Shown: piece by piece, positions 1 to 11,899 of the stretch
Layout: each line of letters opens with the position of its first letter
Position numbering within the stretch: position 1 is the first letter of the stretch
Program-made: the position numbers and the translations under genes
Origin: Monosporascus cannonballus
Taxonomy: Eukaryota; Ascomycota; Sordariomycetes; Xylariales
DNA: 64,000 nucleotides
Direction: 5' to 3'
Assembly (NCBI GenBank): GCA_004154925.1
Contig: QJNS01000311.1
Span: 1-64,000 of the forward strand
The notes under the pieces: model-generated
The model's input: only the letters and a program-made list of their open reading frames with translations
Database searches by the model: none
Told to the model about the DNA's origin: nothing

Positions 1-867
1 CCCCCCCCCCGCCCCCCCCCCCCCCCCCACAAAGACCTGGTGAGGGACTGCAGCCAGCACTGTGGTGTAAAACGCAAGTAAAATAAGTAGAGTAAGGATC
101 AGGGTATCAATTCCAGCAGCGATCACGGCCAAAACCCCCCAAAACTATCAAGACGTAGCAAAAAGCACAAGTCCACCCTCCAATTCCGTTCCGCCGTTCC
201 AACCATCAACTGCCGCCAAACCCCACCCACCAAGCTCTTGCCTGTCCTAGTCCAAGGTCCTTGCGCCCCCTCCCCTTTCCAAACAGCCCGCGTCGAGTGG
301 ACTCCCGCCGAAAGCTCGCACGGGCTGCGTGGCAGGTGCTGGGGGATGAAGGAATAGCCCATTAAGTTCCCCGAGTCGTCTCTTAACGTTCCTCGGGCTA
401 TCACCCTTCATCTCAAAATGACTGGGTATCTTTAGTCATGTCATCAGTCATTAGCTAGGAGGAATGGGACCCCCCAGAAAACCAAAGGGTCAACAAAGAA
501 ACAATGTAAACATCTAAGCGACGCTAAAAACCAGAACGACCAGCCAATACCCGAAAGAGAAAAGCAATGCAAAGCCCCCCCTATAATGAAACATTCGTCC
601 CAGGTAGCAGTCATGACATGAGTTAAGGAATGTTCAAACGAAGGAGTGATAGAGTGAAATTTCGAAACGGTTGAAATAATCCCATGGACAACCCCCCTTC
701 CACGCCGGAATGTTGCGCCGTCCGTAAAAATATTCCGCTCCAGTATAAAGATGCTTATGCAATCCGCCCAGAGGGTAAGGAAATGGTATAATTCGTCAAT
801 AGCGATAGCTCTTCCTTTCGCCGCAGGAGGGCTTGGTCAGAAAATCACCGACAGCAGATCGTATTCC
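1..867. other. Intergenic DNA with C homopolymer at the window edge
   Basis: This stretch lies downstream of the minus-strand transcription factor gene. The first 28 bases are all C except for one G at position 11; the rest is ordinary mixed sequence. Short open frames exist, for example on the minus strand at 123-404, but they lack recognisable motifs, a convincing start context or splice structure. I see no gene, RNA or repeat here beyond the homopolymer. The 3' untranslated region of the neighbouring gene presumably lies in the right-hand part. Confidence 0.5.
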
Positions 868-2914
868 TTAATACGCTTTGGTCGCATTGCCCTCGCTGGT
901 AGCGACGGCCACAAGCGCTTGCAACCGGAGCATATTGCTATTCCTATCTTCGGGGCTCTCCGTGCTGGTAGGTTGTGGTGGCGGAGGTGCGTCCTTCGCC
1001 GGAAAGCCGGGGAATTGGCTTATGTTAGGATGCACCATGCGATCTACCCGAGCCATCTTCTGGGGAGGCGCATCGGCATGCACAGTGACGGGACCATGAT
1101 ACCATCCGTGCCTTTTCGCGTCCCTGGGTCTATTAATTGTTGGTGCAGACATTGTATGTTGGTGGAACGCCCTGGTTGGGCTGTTGGGCCTGGCCGCTCC
1201 ATTATCAACCACCACAGGATCGTTAAAGCGGACCGTCGGCGGGTTGAGCCGGACTCGCTCAGCCTGTGCTTCAACAGCTCGGTTTGCCTCCTGCGCCCAA
1301 GCACTAGCGTCATCCCGCGGAGGAGTCGTGTTCGATGTAATATCTAATCGCGTCAACCCTCGATGCAGGCTCATATCCCAAGCGGGTCTAGTACGTCTAT
1401 GGTCAGCGCTCGCCTCGGCTGCGGGCAGCAGTGCGGGCGGATGTGCCACCTCGGCATCTACCATCATGGGAGAGGGGTTCCGTCTCGGAGGTGTCGCAGG
1501 GCGACGGGGTAGAGGATCGAATGACTCTATGCCTGGTAACCTCACTGCGGTGCCCTGCTGAGGTGGGGGGCTCGCAAGAGGATGTGCCCCGCCAACTGGG
1601 CTCTGGAATTGCGAGGGCGTATAAACGTTACTCAAGCGACTGCTAGGATTGCCTCCGCCCAGGTTGCTTGAATCGGGATGCCAAGTGCGCCGCCTCCACG
1701 CATCATCGGCCGTCGCAGCCGCCGATTCCCGGCGGGAGAATACTGAAGACGTAGGAGAAGCCAGGGCGCTGCCGACGGGAGAGTATGCACCCGGGTTGGA
1801 ACTGTTAGCTGGGCCGAATTGCGACGGCCCGAGGCTGGTCCCATGGACGAACTGGAAAGGAATTCCACCAGATGGCACGCTAAGTCGGCGGGCGGGTGTC
1901 CTATTAGCGACGTACAAGCTCTGGGACCTCGAATGGGAAGACGTCGGCGAAGCGATGCCCGAGCCCCATCGAGGACTGCTCTGACCCGTAGAGAAGGTAG
2001 CGGAAGTGGGCGTGCTGAATTCGCTGGGAGATACGGGCCGGTATGCGTATGCGCCTTCACTAGGGCTGTGGTACGATTCTACGGAAAGCCTCGAGCGCGG
2101 ATCGGCCATGACGAGGGGAGCCGGACGCCGCCGCGCGTCATCTCGGGCGCTGAAAGTAGAACTTACCGAGCTGATACTCGACGTGGATAGCGATTTAGCG
2201 TGCCCTCTAGCCGGAGCCCCCATGCTGCCCGCCGTTGAGGCGCGAGCTCTACCGGGTTGGCGTACCCGGTCAGTTCGGATCTGTCTTTGAAACCTGGTCC
2301 CCGTGGCAGCGAGCGAATCGATCGGAATGTCTTCGTTCACATGAACCGTCTGGGCATGCTGTCGTAAATTGTCCAGTCGAGAGAATCGCCTGGCACAATG
2401 ACATTGAAACGGCCTCTCGCCCGTGTGTTTCCTGTCCAGGCGTCAACATGAGTCCTAGGAGCAACGCCCGCTAAGGGAAATGAGATATATACCGGATATG
2501 TCGCGCAAGATGCTCACTTCTCGTAAAGCTAAGATTGCATGGTGGGTAGTCGGTGCAGTAGAAGCGTTGCGACTTTTTCTTCTTATTTGTTCTTGATCCA
2601 TCCGCGTTTACGCTCTCGTCATCCGAACCTGCGCCGTCGTCTCCTTGGCCTTCACCCTCCGATTCGTCCATATCTACGTCTTCGGAGTCTCCCCTAGACT
2701 TTCTCGAATGCTGCGAATTCTCCCGTTTCGGCATTCGCCTCTCGTCGATCTTTTCGGGAATCTGGACAGCCTGCGGGAACGGAGAGGTCGGTAACGGCCG
2801 CTGACCAAAGGTAGAGTTCGACGGGGTCGGAGTAGTCGGTGATGGTGCCATCCCCTCGTCTCTCTTCGCTTCGATTGCCACCGGAGTGTTCACAGGCCGA
2901 AAGGCTGCAGCCAT
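868..2914 (-). CDS. C2H2 zinc-finger transcription factor, two exons
   Basis: A nuclear DNA-binding regulator, about 661 aa. Exon 1 is 2914-2493 and exon 2 is 2431-868; the 61-bp intron (2432-2492) starts GTATAT, ends CAG and splits an Arg codon. Splicing joins two adjacent fingers: finger 1 at residues ~120-143 (C-X5-C-X12-H-X3-[12 protein letters not shown]) and finger 2 at ~151-171 ([15 protein letters not shown], then H-X4-H). Finger 2 has a C-X1-C instead of the usual C-X2-C. An acidic, Ser-rich stretch followed by a Lys-run (KKKKSQR) precedes the fingers. The ~490 residues after them are Pro/Ser-rich and low complexity, as is common for activation or regulatory regions. I chose the ATG at 2914 (A at -3, G at +4); the frame stays open to an ATG at 3091, but that part looks like leader. 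Fungal proteins of this finger pair resemble the Msn2/Usv1/Rsv type; target genes cannot be inferred. Confidence 0.88.
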
Positions 2915-3420
2915 ATTATGGTACCTCAGGGTCGGCCTAGGTCCGGGGAGTCGACAGTCGTCGGCAGCGGTGTGGGAGCCCGGAGAATGTCTGGTTATGT
3001 CTAGATAGCCTCGTCTCTGGCCAACCAGCTCTATGTCTCCGATGGTGGGGGCCGGCAGTGGGAGCGCAGGGAGACTTCTGAGACGGAACAAATGGCGGAG
3101 GCGGGAAGGTAGGTAAAAAGGGGGAAGGACGAAGAGGGGAAAAAGAAAAGAGGAGGGATAGCGGGAGAAACCGTCTCAAATCATCCGAAAACTTTGTTTC
3201 ACGCCTCCGGTTCTCTGTGTCCGAGTCTTAGAGAAGGTGGACTGTTTATTATTGGCGATGGTGGGAACAGTGCCTCGAAACAGACCCGGCAAGTTGGTGG
3301 GGACTCGGAACTTATCAGGCCTGCTGCGCACGCACGGACGGAAGAGCGGCTGAAGAGAGAGAGAAAACAGGGACAAGCAGGTGTGACGAATAAATGACTG
3401 CTTGCTGATGGGCTTTCTTA
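2915..3420 (-). promoter_or_regulatory. Pyrimidine-rich leader/promoter of the zinc-finger gene
   Basis: Immediately upstream of the zinc-finger gene, the minus strand is strongly C/T-rich, clearest at about 3095-3172 where the plus strand is almost only A and G. Long CT tracts just upstream of or within 5' leaders are typical of well expressed filamentous-fungal genes. No TATA box can be placed with confidence. The region could also hold an upstream coding extension starting at 3091. Confidence 0.45.
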
Positions 3421-6400
3421 AATGTCGTAGTCGCTACCCGTACACCTGCGCGCGGTGATATGAGATGAAATGCGGATTTTTTGCAAGCGGGACACGAACT
3501 AATGTGTCTGAAGCGGAGTAGAGAAGCAAGCGAAGCGGTGCCTGGCCGGGATGGATCCTGTCCTGCGTTGTCCCGGCGTTACTCAGGCTTGTAGTAATCC
3601 GTAGACTTTGTGTTATGTTATGTGATTGAGTGCCCCTTGATAATAGGTCCACTGCGATGCTAATGGGCGCAATGTGCCTTCAGGTCGGGTTTATTTGCCC
3701 AAAGTGAGGTGACGATAAAGAAGTTCCCGGGTGAGGGGCAACGCCCGTGGCCTGCAAGTGAGATGTGAGCCAAGTCCACCCCCAAGGAGGCTGAATCTAG
3801 AAGCGCGAGCCGAATGTGAAGAATACAAGACGGTAATAACCGGATTACCTGATATAATATGCATATGTATGATAAAAATAATACGCCGAAAGAAGCTTAA
3901 GAAGTACCCTTTTTTAGAATACCGGCTATAGGCAACGTACAGAGAGGTAGGGCAGATATCAATGTTGCGCAACGGGCGGAAATGCTGCATATCAAATGAA
4001 GGTCAGGGAGTCATCGGAAGAGAGCTCTGTTAATAGGAGCTGATGGCGCTATGACTAATGTCGCCCAAGTTGAAGGACACTTTGACTCTTTTGATGGTGA
4101 TAGTAGGTAGGTATGTTGTAGTATGGAGTGGTGGGGTTGATGTGGCGAGGGTAGGAGACAGGACCCAAAGCAGAGGCAGTAGTTGTTCGCGACAAAGGGC
4201 TGGTCGGTATCTTGCGGAAAGCAGTAGCAATACACGAGGCCACTTACGGGATTCTTGGATTTGTATCAGATGGGATCTGGGTGATGGGTGGGCGGTTGCT
4301 CAGAAATGTTGATTGATGACTGAGAGAAAGACAGCGGATTCCCTGAAATCCGAGAGTGGTGCACATGTTATTGCCTGCCACGAGAGGCACAGTAATATCT
4401 GTACCTGGAAATGTGAAAAATCATACAGGTCGAACTGACAGGGACCGGTGGGCCACGGCTTCTACTGTAGGTTAAAGCTACAGGGTCCGCTCGGTCCTTG
4501 GCGAGTATGAGCCGAATATCAACCTACTTCTTCTATACAAGCTTCCCTAATTCAAGATCCGGTGTTTCGTGACCTGATATTGCCCACATTGGGGAAGATT
4601 CACATATCTTACATATGCTAAGACATCCGGAATTCCAGCATAACTGGTAACTTGAAATTCCGAAACTGTGTGCAGTAGAGTTCATAAGGTCTTACTCCCA
4701 GAACCTCGCTCAGCATGGCATTAGCCACGGCGTAGCCGAGGCATGAGTTCTTGATGGTTCGTCGACAAGGCGGCAATGGCTGGAAAAGAGAGCGGGCCGG
4801 TTGGTTGGTTGATAGCCCGGAGAGTTGCTGCCATCGTATATTGTTGGTACTGTGGTTGTTGTAGTTGGTGGATGTGATGCGACCTAGCTGCAGCTAACGG
4901 ATGCGATCTAGTAGGGAAGGAGAGGAAGGCAGGGGAATTAGCGTTAGGCAGGTGCTTAGCTCACAACCTAGCGCACTACTTCCATGTCAGCTATGCCCGA
5001 TGTATGTATGCTAGGGGCGGCTACGAGGTAGCTAACAAAGTGAATGTGAAGAGCTTCCCGGAGGCCAATGTAAATGACACCGACAACCTTCTTTGTGAAT
5101 CAGCTTTCAAGGTGAGCTGTTCCTGCAGTCAACGAGGTAGGTGTTGATTTATGTCTTGGGACAATTATGTGGGTGTGTATAGTAGGCAAGACAGTGAGTG
5201 GCCTTTTCGGCAGGTGACCAAACTGGGTTTTACTGTATATACGGATCAAAGAGCGGAAGGCCCAGTCGCGACGACTGTTCTTCCCAGCGTTGCTGAAGTT
5301 TATTACTACTAGGTAGGTATTCGAAGTTCCGAGGCCTTGTTTAATCAAGATATTGCTACGCTTGTAATGGATTCTTTTCATCACCTCCTTATGCCATGAA
5401 CGAGGGAACTCTTACTTCATACAAAATACTACCTCGTCAAGTAGGTGGCACTCACTCATTGTTCATTAAAGCCGCCGGGCTAAGGGCCGAGTTAGCGCGT
5501 AACCAGCCAGGGCCCAGGGCAGCTATGTAGGGCATCATGCACATGTGGTCATTTCAAGGTTGGGAGGGAGGGGCTCTGTATTTTTATGCGCCGTGGCTGT
5601 TCCCATGGCCCTGGACTCTTTCGGAACTAATGATTGTCCAAAACTTATCTCCGCCTACGACTTGGTTAAGTTCGGGTTGGCTAAGAGATAAAAGTTGCCG
5701 GTAGTTACTCAAGGTCGAGGTAGGCTCCTCACAGCTTCGAAACGACAAGAACTCATTTATTGTGGCATTTGCTATTTTGTTTCAAGTGGCTCTGTTGAAA
5801 CCAGTGGTAGGAAGAGCTATAATGTATGCAATCGGTGTTAGATCGGGCTAACAACTGTCGGAATAGCCAGGACCGTGCTTATGCCTCTCTCTCCCTCCTA
5901 CCTATAAAAAGCTCATTGGTGGGGTTAGCGATACAAGAGGGAAAGCCCATGGAGCGGGGACCAGTCTACTGGGCGGCCGTGTCCCTAGCTTGCGTACTTG
6001 CCCGGAACATCATGATGTTGTGCTATGCGTTATATGCATCATGGATTTGAATTATTTTCCGAGGGCCCTTCCGCTTCGAGGGATTCAGGGCCCCAAAGTG
6101 CTTCAATTTGAACGTTGAGGGATCTAGAAAGTCTCAAGGGCGAGAATGCTTTGCCTCTGATCAGAACTACCTGTACGCCCGACCCACAAGGCTGCCTGCC
6201 AAGGGTCATCATCGTCGTCAGCCTCATCGTTGATATTGAGTAGGCTGGATATGTGCCCATGTCCCTCCCAGCCGCCCTGCAAGCGACCATGCACATCCTC
6301 CTTGGTGGTGGATCATCGAGAGGGGTACTCTTTAGAATACCTACCGAGTGCTATGGACAGGCAGCTTGGCAGCAGCAAGGTGCGGGATCCCTACAACACC

Positions 6401-7695
6401 ATTATGTACATCATCGTCTAGCTCCCTCTTACAAGTCGGGTATGTGGCTTGAGGTAGGTACGCGCTTACTTGGTATGAATCCGTCTTCTACCATGCTGTT
6501 GGCGTTGTGCAACTCAGCTTTGTCATACGCCCAATGCGAAGCATGCTTACATTAGCTAAGTACTATACATGCGTACATACAGTACTCTGCCGCCGTGCGA
6601 CTCGTCGCAAAATAAGGCCCTAATGATGACCCTCGATTACCATTACGCTGCTGTCCCTTTATTGCACCACATGATGCCCTATTAAGCTTATGCATCTCGT
6701 CCTAGGATTTGGCAGCGGGGAGTGGGGCGTTCTCCTCTTCCGCCAAGCACAATTCTGATACTTCTAGTCTACTCATCAGTACCTATTTTTTAATAGAAGT
6801 GACCTCCAGCTTGGCAGGGTCCAGCAATCGTTTACTGCTAGTGCTTTAATCCGGCATTACTCGAGGTGGTCACATGCCTGTGTCGAAGGATTCCAAGGTT
6901 CTGACGATCTCACAAGGGAATGTCGCTGGTCCCTCGCAAGTGGAAAGGTAAATGCGACCGGCGCTGACTCGAGAAATGCTTTATATTTTATACGTCGCAT
7001 ACCGGTATTTCTTGTATGAGGAGATGCGGTCCTAGGCCCGCATCTCCCTAGCGTCTACGATTTGTTACTCGACAAGATGTTGCAACGAGGGGCGCCGAGG
7101 GACTGCGGGCTTCCCACACTCTTGTCGACGATCTACGGTCGCTTGGCTTTTTTTTCAGACCCAACACTGTCCCTCCTCCATCATCTCTATAAGTCATAAG
7201 ATTAGCGATGACTAAAGCGTGGGGTGTTACGGCACTTTTCGGTTCCATATCGCTCTCATGCCCTTCTTCCCCTACATACTGTATTGTACGGCCTCTGTCC
7301 CAGCGTCATCCGGGATTCCCCTCTATATTGCGAGAGCGCACCTTTCCGGTAAGATATTTGACCGGAGCATGTGGCGAGGTGTAAGGAGCTCCAAGTATGC
7401 AATTGGTACCAGATACCGAAGGATTCGATAGGGCGTCATGCAGGTGGTGCCTGGCTTGTTAGCCTGTCCAGATTTCGCCCCACCGTATTCCATGCTGATG
7501 TTTAACCTTGCATGAAAAAGGCACACCTAGTTGTCCAGCTGACACCACCATCACAGCGCTTCTCCTCTAAGCTTTCTCCACTCACCTTGCTGTTCTCTTC
7601 GTTTCGCGTTGTCCATACCTGCCAGGGTTGTGCAGTACTTCCCTTGCTCTCGGTTTTCAGTTGCCCACTTGAGTCGCACCTAGCAAACCAACACA
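3421..7695. other. No supportable gene
   Basis: Base composition is ordinary, but open frames are short, overlap in several frames and show no domains, splice-linked exons or good start contexts. No TSD-flanked element or tandem repeat stands out. It may hold decayed genes, UTRs or non-coding RNA that cannot be recognised by reading. Confidence 0.4.
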
Positions 7696-8185
7696 ATGGT
7701 CAGCGTATATCTCGCATGGAAACACGACATCTTCTCCTCCCCTTTTCCAGAACTGGCCTCTTCTTCCATTCTGAAACAGGCACAACAATCAACGGAGCAC
7801 CTAGCACTCCTCGCAGACGATACGATTGTCGTGGGTCCCGATATCGTGGTTCATGTACCTGATGATCCCTTACGTGTTCCTGTGCCGGAGATCCTCAGAT
7901 GCTTGGTAGTCACATCCGATGGAACCGGACCTCTACGCCCGTCTTGTCAACAACACGTGTTCCTCTGCACTGCGAGAGGTACACCGAATGGCGACTCATC
8001 AGCAGCATATCGAACGAAAGAGAGCCGCTCATTGCAACACCATCCTCACCTACCAATACCAGTCATGGCGATCTCGGATTAAATCCCGGGATTCGCTTTT
8101 CATTTACAGCTTTCATCTTCGTCGCAAGTCATGCAAGCCAAACCCACTGAGCAGAGTTAGCCAATCAACCTGCGCAGCGTCATAA
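7696..8185 (+). CDS. Possible hypothetical gene or gene remnant
   Basis: This is weakly supported. The ATG at 7696 has a good context (CACAATGG) and follows a C/T-rich leader at about 7555-7690, as expected for a fungal gene. The first ~65 codons read as plausible protein. From 7919 the +1-shifted frame looks more protein-like (for example VHRMATHQQHIERKR) and runs to 8185. The gap between the two frames is too short for an intron, so either there is a frameshift, or only the first part is real, or neither is. No family is recognised and no membrane segment or signal peptide is visible. Confidence 0.2.
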
Positions 8186-10462
8186 AAATCCGAGCCACCT
8201 GAGGAGTCAATCAGGCCAAGGCGCGATTCAGCTAACGTAGCCCTCCCCCGCTATGATCGATCTCTGGTCTGCCAGGAGTCGGATCGTATAACTTATCGAT
8301 AAAGCCTGATAGGACTATTGGCTATGTCATCGACTCCGTTGTATATTAGAAAGCTGACATCTCACTTACGAAGCGATTCGCTTACGCGTGTCTGTCCCTG
8401 GCCTTACACTTACGGGGCTGAAATGCATTGTTCTCTGGGCTTAGATCAGATGGTGAGTAGTCCGCGCGGCCAGTTGAGATTTTGGTGAGATGAGTTGTTT
8501 GCGACCGCAACAACCGTTATATCCAGTCGCCGAAGCCTCCGAACAGTGATACCGGCGTTCGACGTTGTCGGGACCGACACACAAGAAGGAGATCGTAGCC
8601 AATCGGTCATGTAACTGGTCGGCCATCCCTCGCTTCAGCCCTGTTTCAGGACCGCAAGGTCGGCAGCCCAGGACAAAAAAAAAATAAGTCTTGTCCGATC
8701 TGCCAACTATGTCCGGTCGATTTCAGTGCTAACCCAAGCACAAGGATTGCGTTCCTGGTTTTGGGGCAGGCTCCGGTCTCAGATCATCCCATGTGCCCCC
8801 AATCGTCCTCCTCGCGCTTAGCCCTTCCTTGCCATGTGCGTGGCTGGTCTTCTCCTCCTGCCTAGACTACTGTATGCCTAACTTTGTACTTGCTGTGCCG
8901 TAGGCAGGCTTATTATCATGCCGCCGGGCGCACCATCACCCCCCGCGCGCACCCAATCACTCTGCACGATGCAAGGCACAGAGGGCCCGGGGTTCCCACA
9001 AGGGTGCCAACAAACCACTGCCGCTCTTGCCGAATCACATTGACCCGCTTATCGCCGGTACGATGCGGTGGGTCGCCAACAGCTCTGCATGTCCATACTA
9101 GACGGTAGGTTATGCGCTGTAGGTAAGTGGGAACTTACCACGCATTCTGGTCATTATGTCACAGGTCCATCACCCCCTGCATGTGTAGCCCGACCCCGTG
9201 GTATCGAAGGTACGGTTTCAAGGTGGTGGGCAAAATAATGATAAGGTAGTGTCAATGGTGGGCTGCGAGCGGGGACACTATCGAAATTATTTTGCACACC
9301 AACCTTGGGTTTCTACTACGATTGAAGGCGCATCCTGGCCTACGTGCGTCGGCATAGTAGACCAGATTCGGTGCCTGGCTTCCAGGGACCTGACTAATAC
9401 CGCTTTGGAGGGTTCACATGAGTGGGTATGCCTATATCCTTTCGATGCTTAGCTCTAGGAAAGATAAGGTGCTTCTTAGAGGCCTGCGATACCCTAAAGG
9501 TCTGGCTCACGATAACTTCATTGTTTTCTTCAATCGAGATCAAACGGAACAGAGTCAAATGTACCCTCTTCACCGCTACTTCGGGGACGTCGAGGGCGGC
9601 TCAGCTCATTCGCGCCCAAAGCTGCCCACCCGTGGGCGAACTGGTCCCCCCGCGTCCGTAATTTGCTCCCAGATCTGCCTCCCCGCCCCTTAAAGATGAT
9701 TACCATACTTCCCGCCCGCAACCGCGCGGCACTCCCATCTACTGCAGATCAAGGAAACAAAGGCAGCCGCAAAATATGTCTCCGGGTGAGCCACGCGATG
9801 GCGATGCCAGTTGCATCAACGTGCACCTATGTAAGGCTGCCTGCTTATCGGTTAACTGGACGGCTACAAGCTAGCACTGCGCCGAGACGGATGCTCGTAC
9901 GATGCTTGCGGGATTTCTAATATTGGAAAGTGTGTTTTGGCAACCATCGGTTGGAATAGCGATGGCCTCGTAATCGAGATAAATTAAGACATTCAAAAAT
10001 ATCGATTCCGTTGCGAGACAGTGGCACAGCTCACGGACTACCTGGAGCATCATAGGGCTTATCTGTGCAGGAATCATCCTGATCGGTGCGTGTAAGTTGG
10101 TCCAGGTCACGATTCTATGGATCTCATCAGTATGGAAGAAAGTCTGTGTATCGTATGTGCGATGGTGTCCCTTGCAACGCAAATATACGCATAGAAAAAG
10201 CTATGTATACATATCGAACATGCGGCGTGCAGTTTTTGCTGACGCATCCCACCACTGCATTCTCGAGTCTGCCATGCTTAGCCATCCTGACGTCCTCCAA
10301 AGCACCGAACTCTCCATCTCGGCTTCCGTATATGGCGACCCGGACAACCGTCGAGCAAACGGAACCGGTCGTCCTACTCCGCACGATACTCTACTTTCTC
10401 CACCCATCGTCCCCTCTCGCCTTTTTACCCGTCTCCTCCAAGCTGGCTGTTGGCCATGTCTA
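8186..10462. other. No supportable gene
   Basis: Ordinary base composition with only short overlapping open frames. A plus-strand frame of 228 codons begins at 10097 but runs antisense over the well supported last exon of the membrane-protein gene, so its length is probably a by-product. The 3' untranslated region of that gene probably lies just left of 10463. Confidence 0.4.
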
Positions 10463-11361
10463 TTAGACCTCGAATGGCTCATTCAGCTTCCGCGTCGAGC
10501 TACTTCTGCTTTCACTCAGCGAGGGCCGATCATCTTTGTTGCCGCCTTGAATAACGACTCGCGTCTCAACAGTCTTCTGGATCCCATCCATTTCCATATC
10601 TGCCCCTTTGCCCACCGTCACCTCAGCTTCGTGGTTGCCACTGCGGAACATGCTGTCTCGGCCTGTCACCAGGAAGTGCGACAGCTTGTTGCTTCCTGTC
10701 TTGTGGCTGCGGCTTGTTCCCTTAGGCCTGGAATCATCCGTATTTGCGCGAGGATTCGTCACTCTAACGACCTTCGTGACTAGTTCCGCCATGTTTATCG
10801 CGATAACCAGTTTTATCAAGTACGCCACGGGATGGAACTGGAGGTAGACCACCGTGTTGGGAAGGGACATGAGACCGACGAGTATGACCTATGCTCTTAT
10901 TGTCAGTGTACTGATATTTGGATTTGGAATATCTTAAATCATTACGTCTAGCGAAATCGACAGGGCAACCATGACGAGGTTAACCCTATAAAGTGCGATA
11001 TATGTTGTGAGACCATTGCTAATGAGCTCCGTTCTGACAAGGTGCATAAAGTAGAAGTTGAAACAACAATCGACAAGTGCGAATATAACCTTTTCGATGC
11101 GGTTCCACACCACATTGAGATGGATATAGGTCTCGTTAATCTGCAGCCTTGCGGGAATCCATATACAGAAAACGCTGATATTGATTAGAGTGATAATCCC
11201 AGCGACTGTCCATTTGATCCGCGTCGCGCCCCCGGGTTACGATCAAAATGGAGACTCGATTAATGATGATTTGGAGTAAAAATTGAATCTGTAGCGCCCA
11301 GAAAAATGCTATAAATGATATCAGCCGGTGGATAACGCCCAAAGCCTAATAATACCACTTT

Positions 11362-11548
11362 TGTCGTGGATTAGGGGTATCTGTATTAGTCATCAAGCTC
11401 CACAGCACCCGGAAGAACCTTATTCCGGCGCTCCCACAGTATATAAAGAGCTTCCTAGCTACCGCTTCTTAGAGCTTAATTCTAATTAAATAATTATCAC
11501 TTCCTATATTTTATACAACTTTTTTTCGCGATTAGCCTAATTACAATA
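11362..11548 (+). repeat. 5' LTR of the Copia element
   Basis: 187 bp, pairing base for base with 18092-18278. It starts TGTCGTGG and keeps a TATATAAAG promoter-like box at about 11440. The outer part is nearly unmutated while the inner part is heavily C-to-T converted. The degraded end reads ACAATA instead of GTGACA. Confidence 0.93.
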
Positions 11549-11899
11549 ATTATAAACCCGGTATTTTCATTATATAAAATAATTATAATTAAGTTAATCG
11601 TAATTATATATTTATTAATATAAAATATTATATTACGTTATAATTTATCGGATAATTTTATTTTTAAAAACGTATTTTTTAAAAATTATTTTAATTATTT
11701 TAATTAATATTTCTTTTTACGATTTAACGTTATTTTACGTAATCTATAACACCTTATAAACCTTAATATATTTAATACGAATTACTTTACGAGTTTTCGA
11801 AAAATTCTTTTCATTAAGAAATATATTGTAAAAATTAACGTTAAAAAGAAAAAACAATATATAAAAATCTTAATTCTTTGGAAAAACTTTTATATTAAT

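Noticed and set aside
10097..10783. 228-codon plus-strand open frame
   Set aside because: About half of it is antisense to the last exon of the membrane-protein gene, whose splice structure and family motifs are much stronger; no domain is seen in the plus frame.
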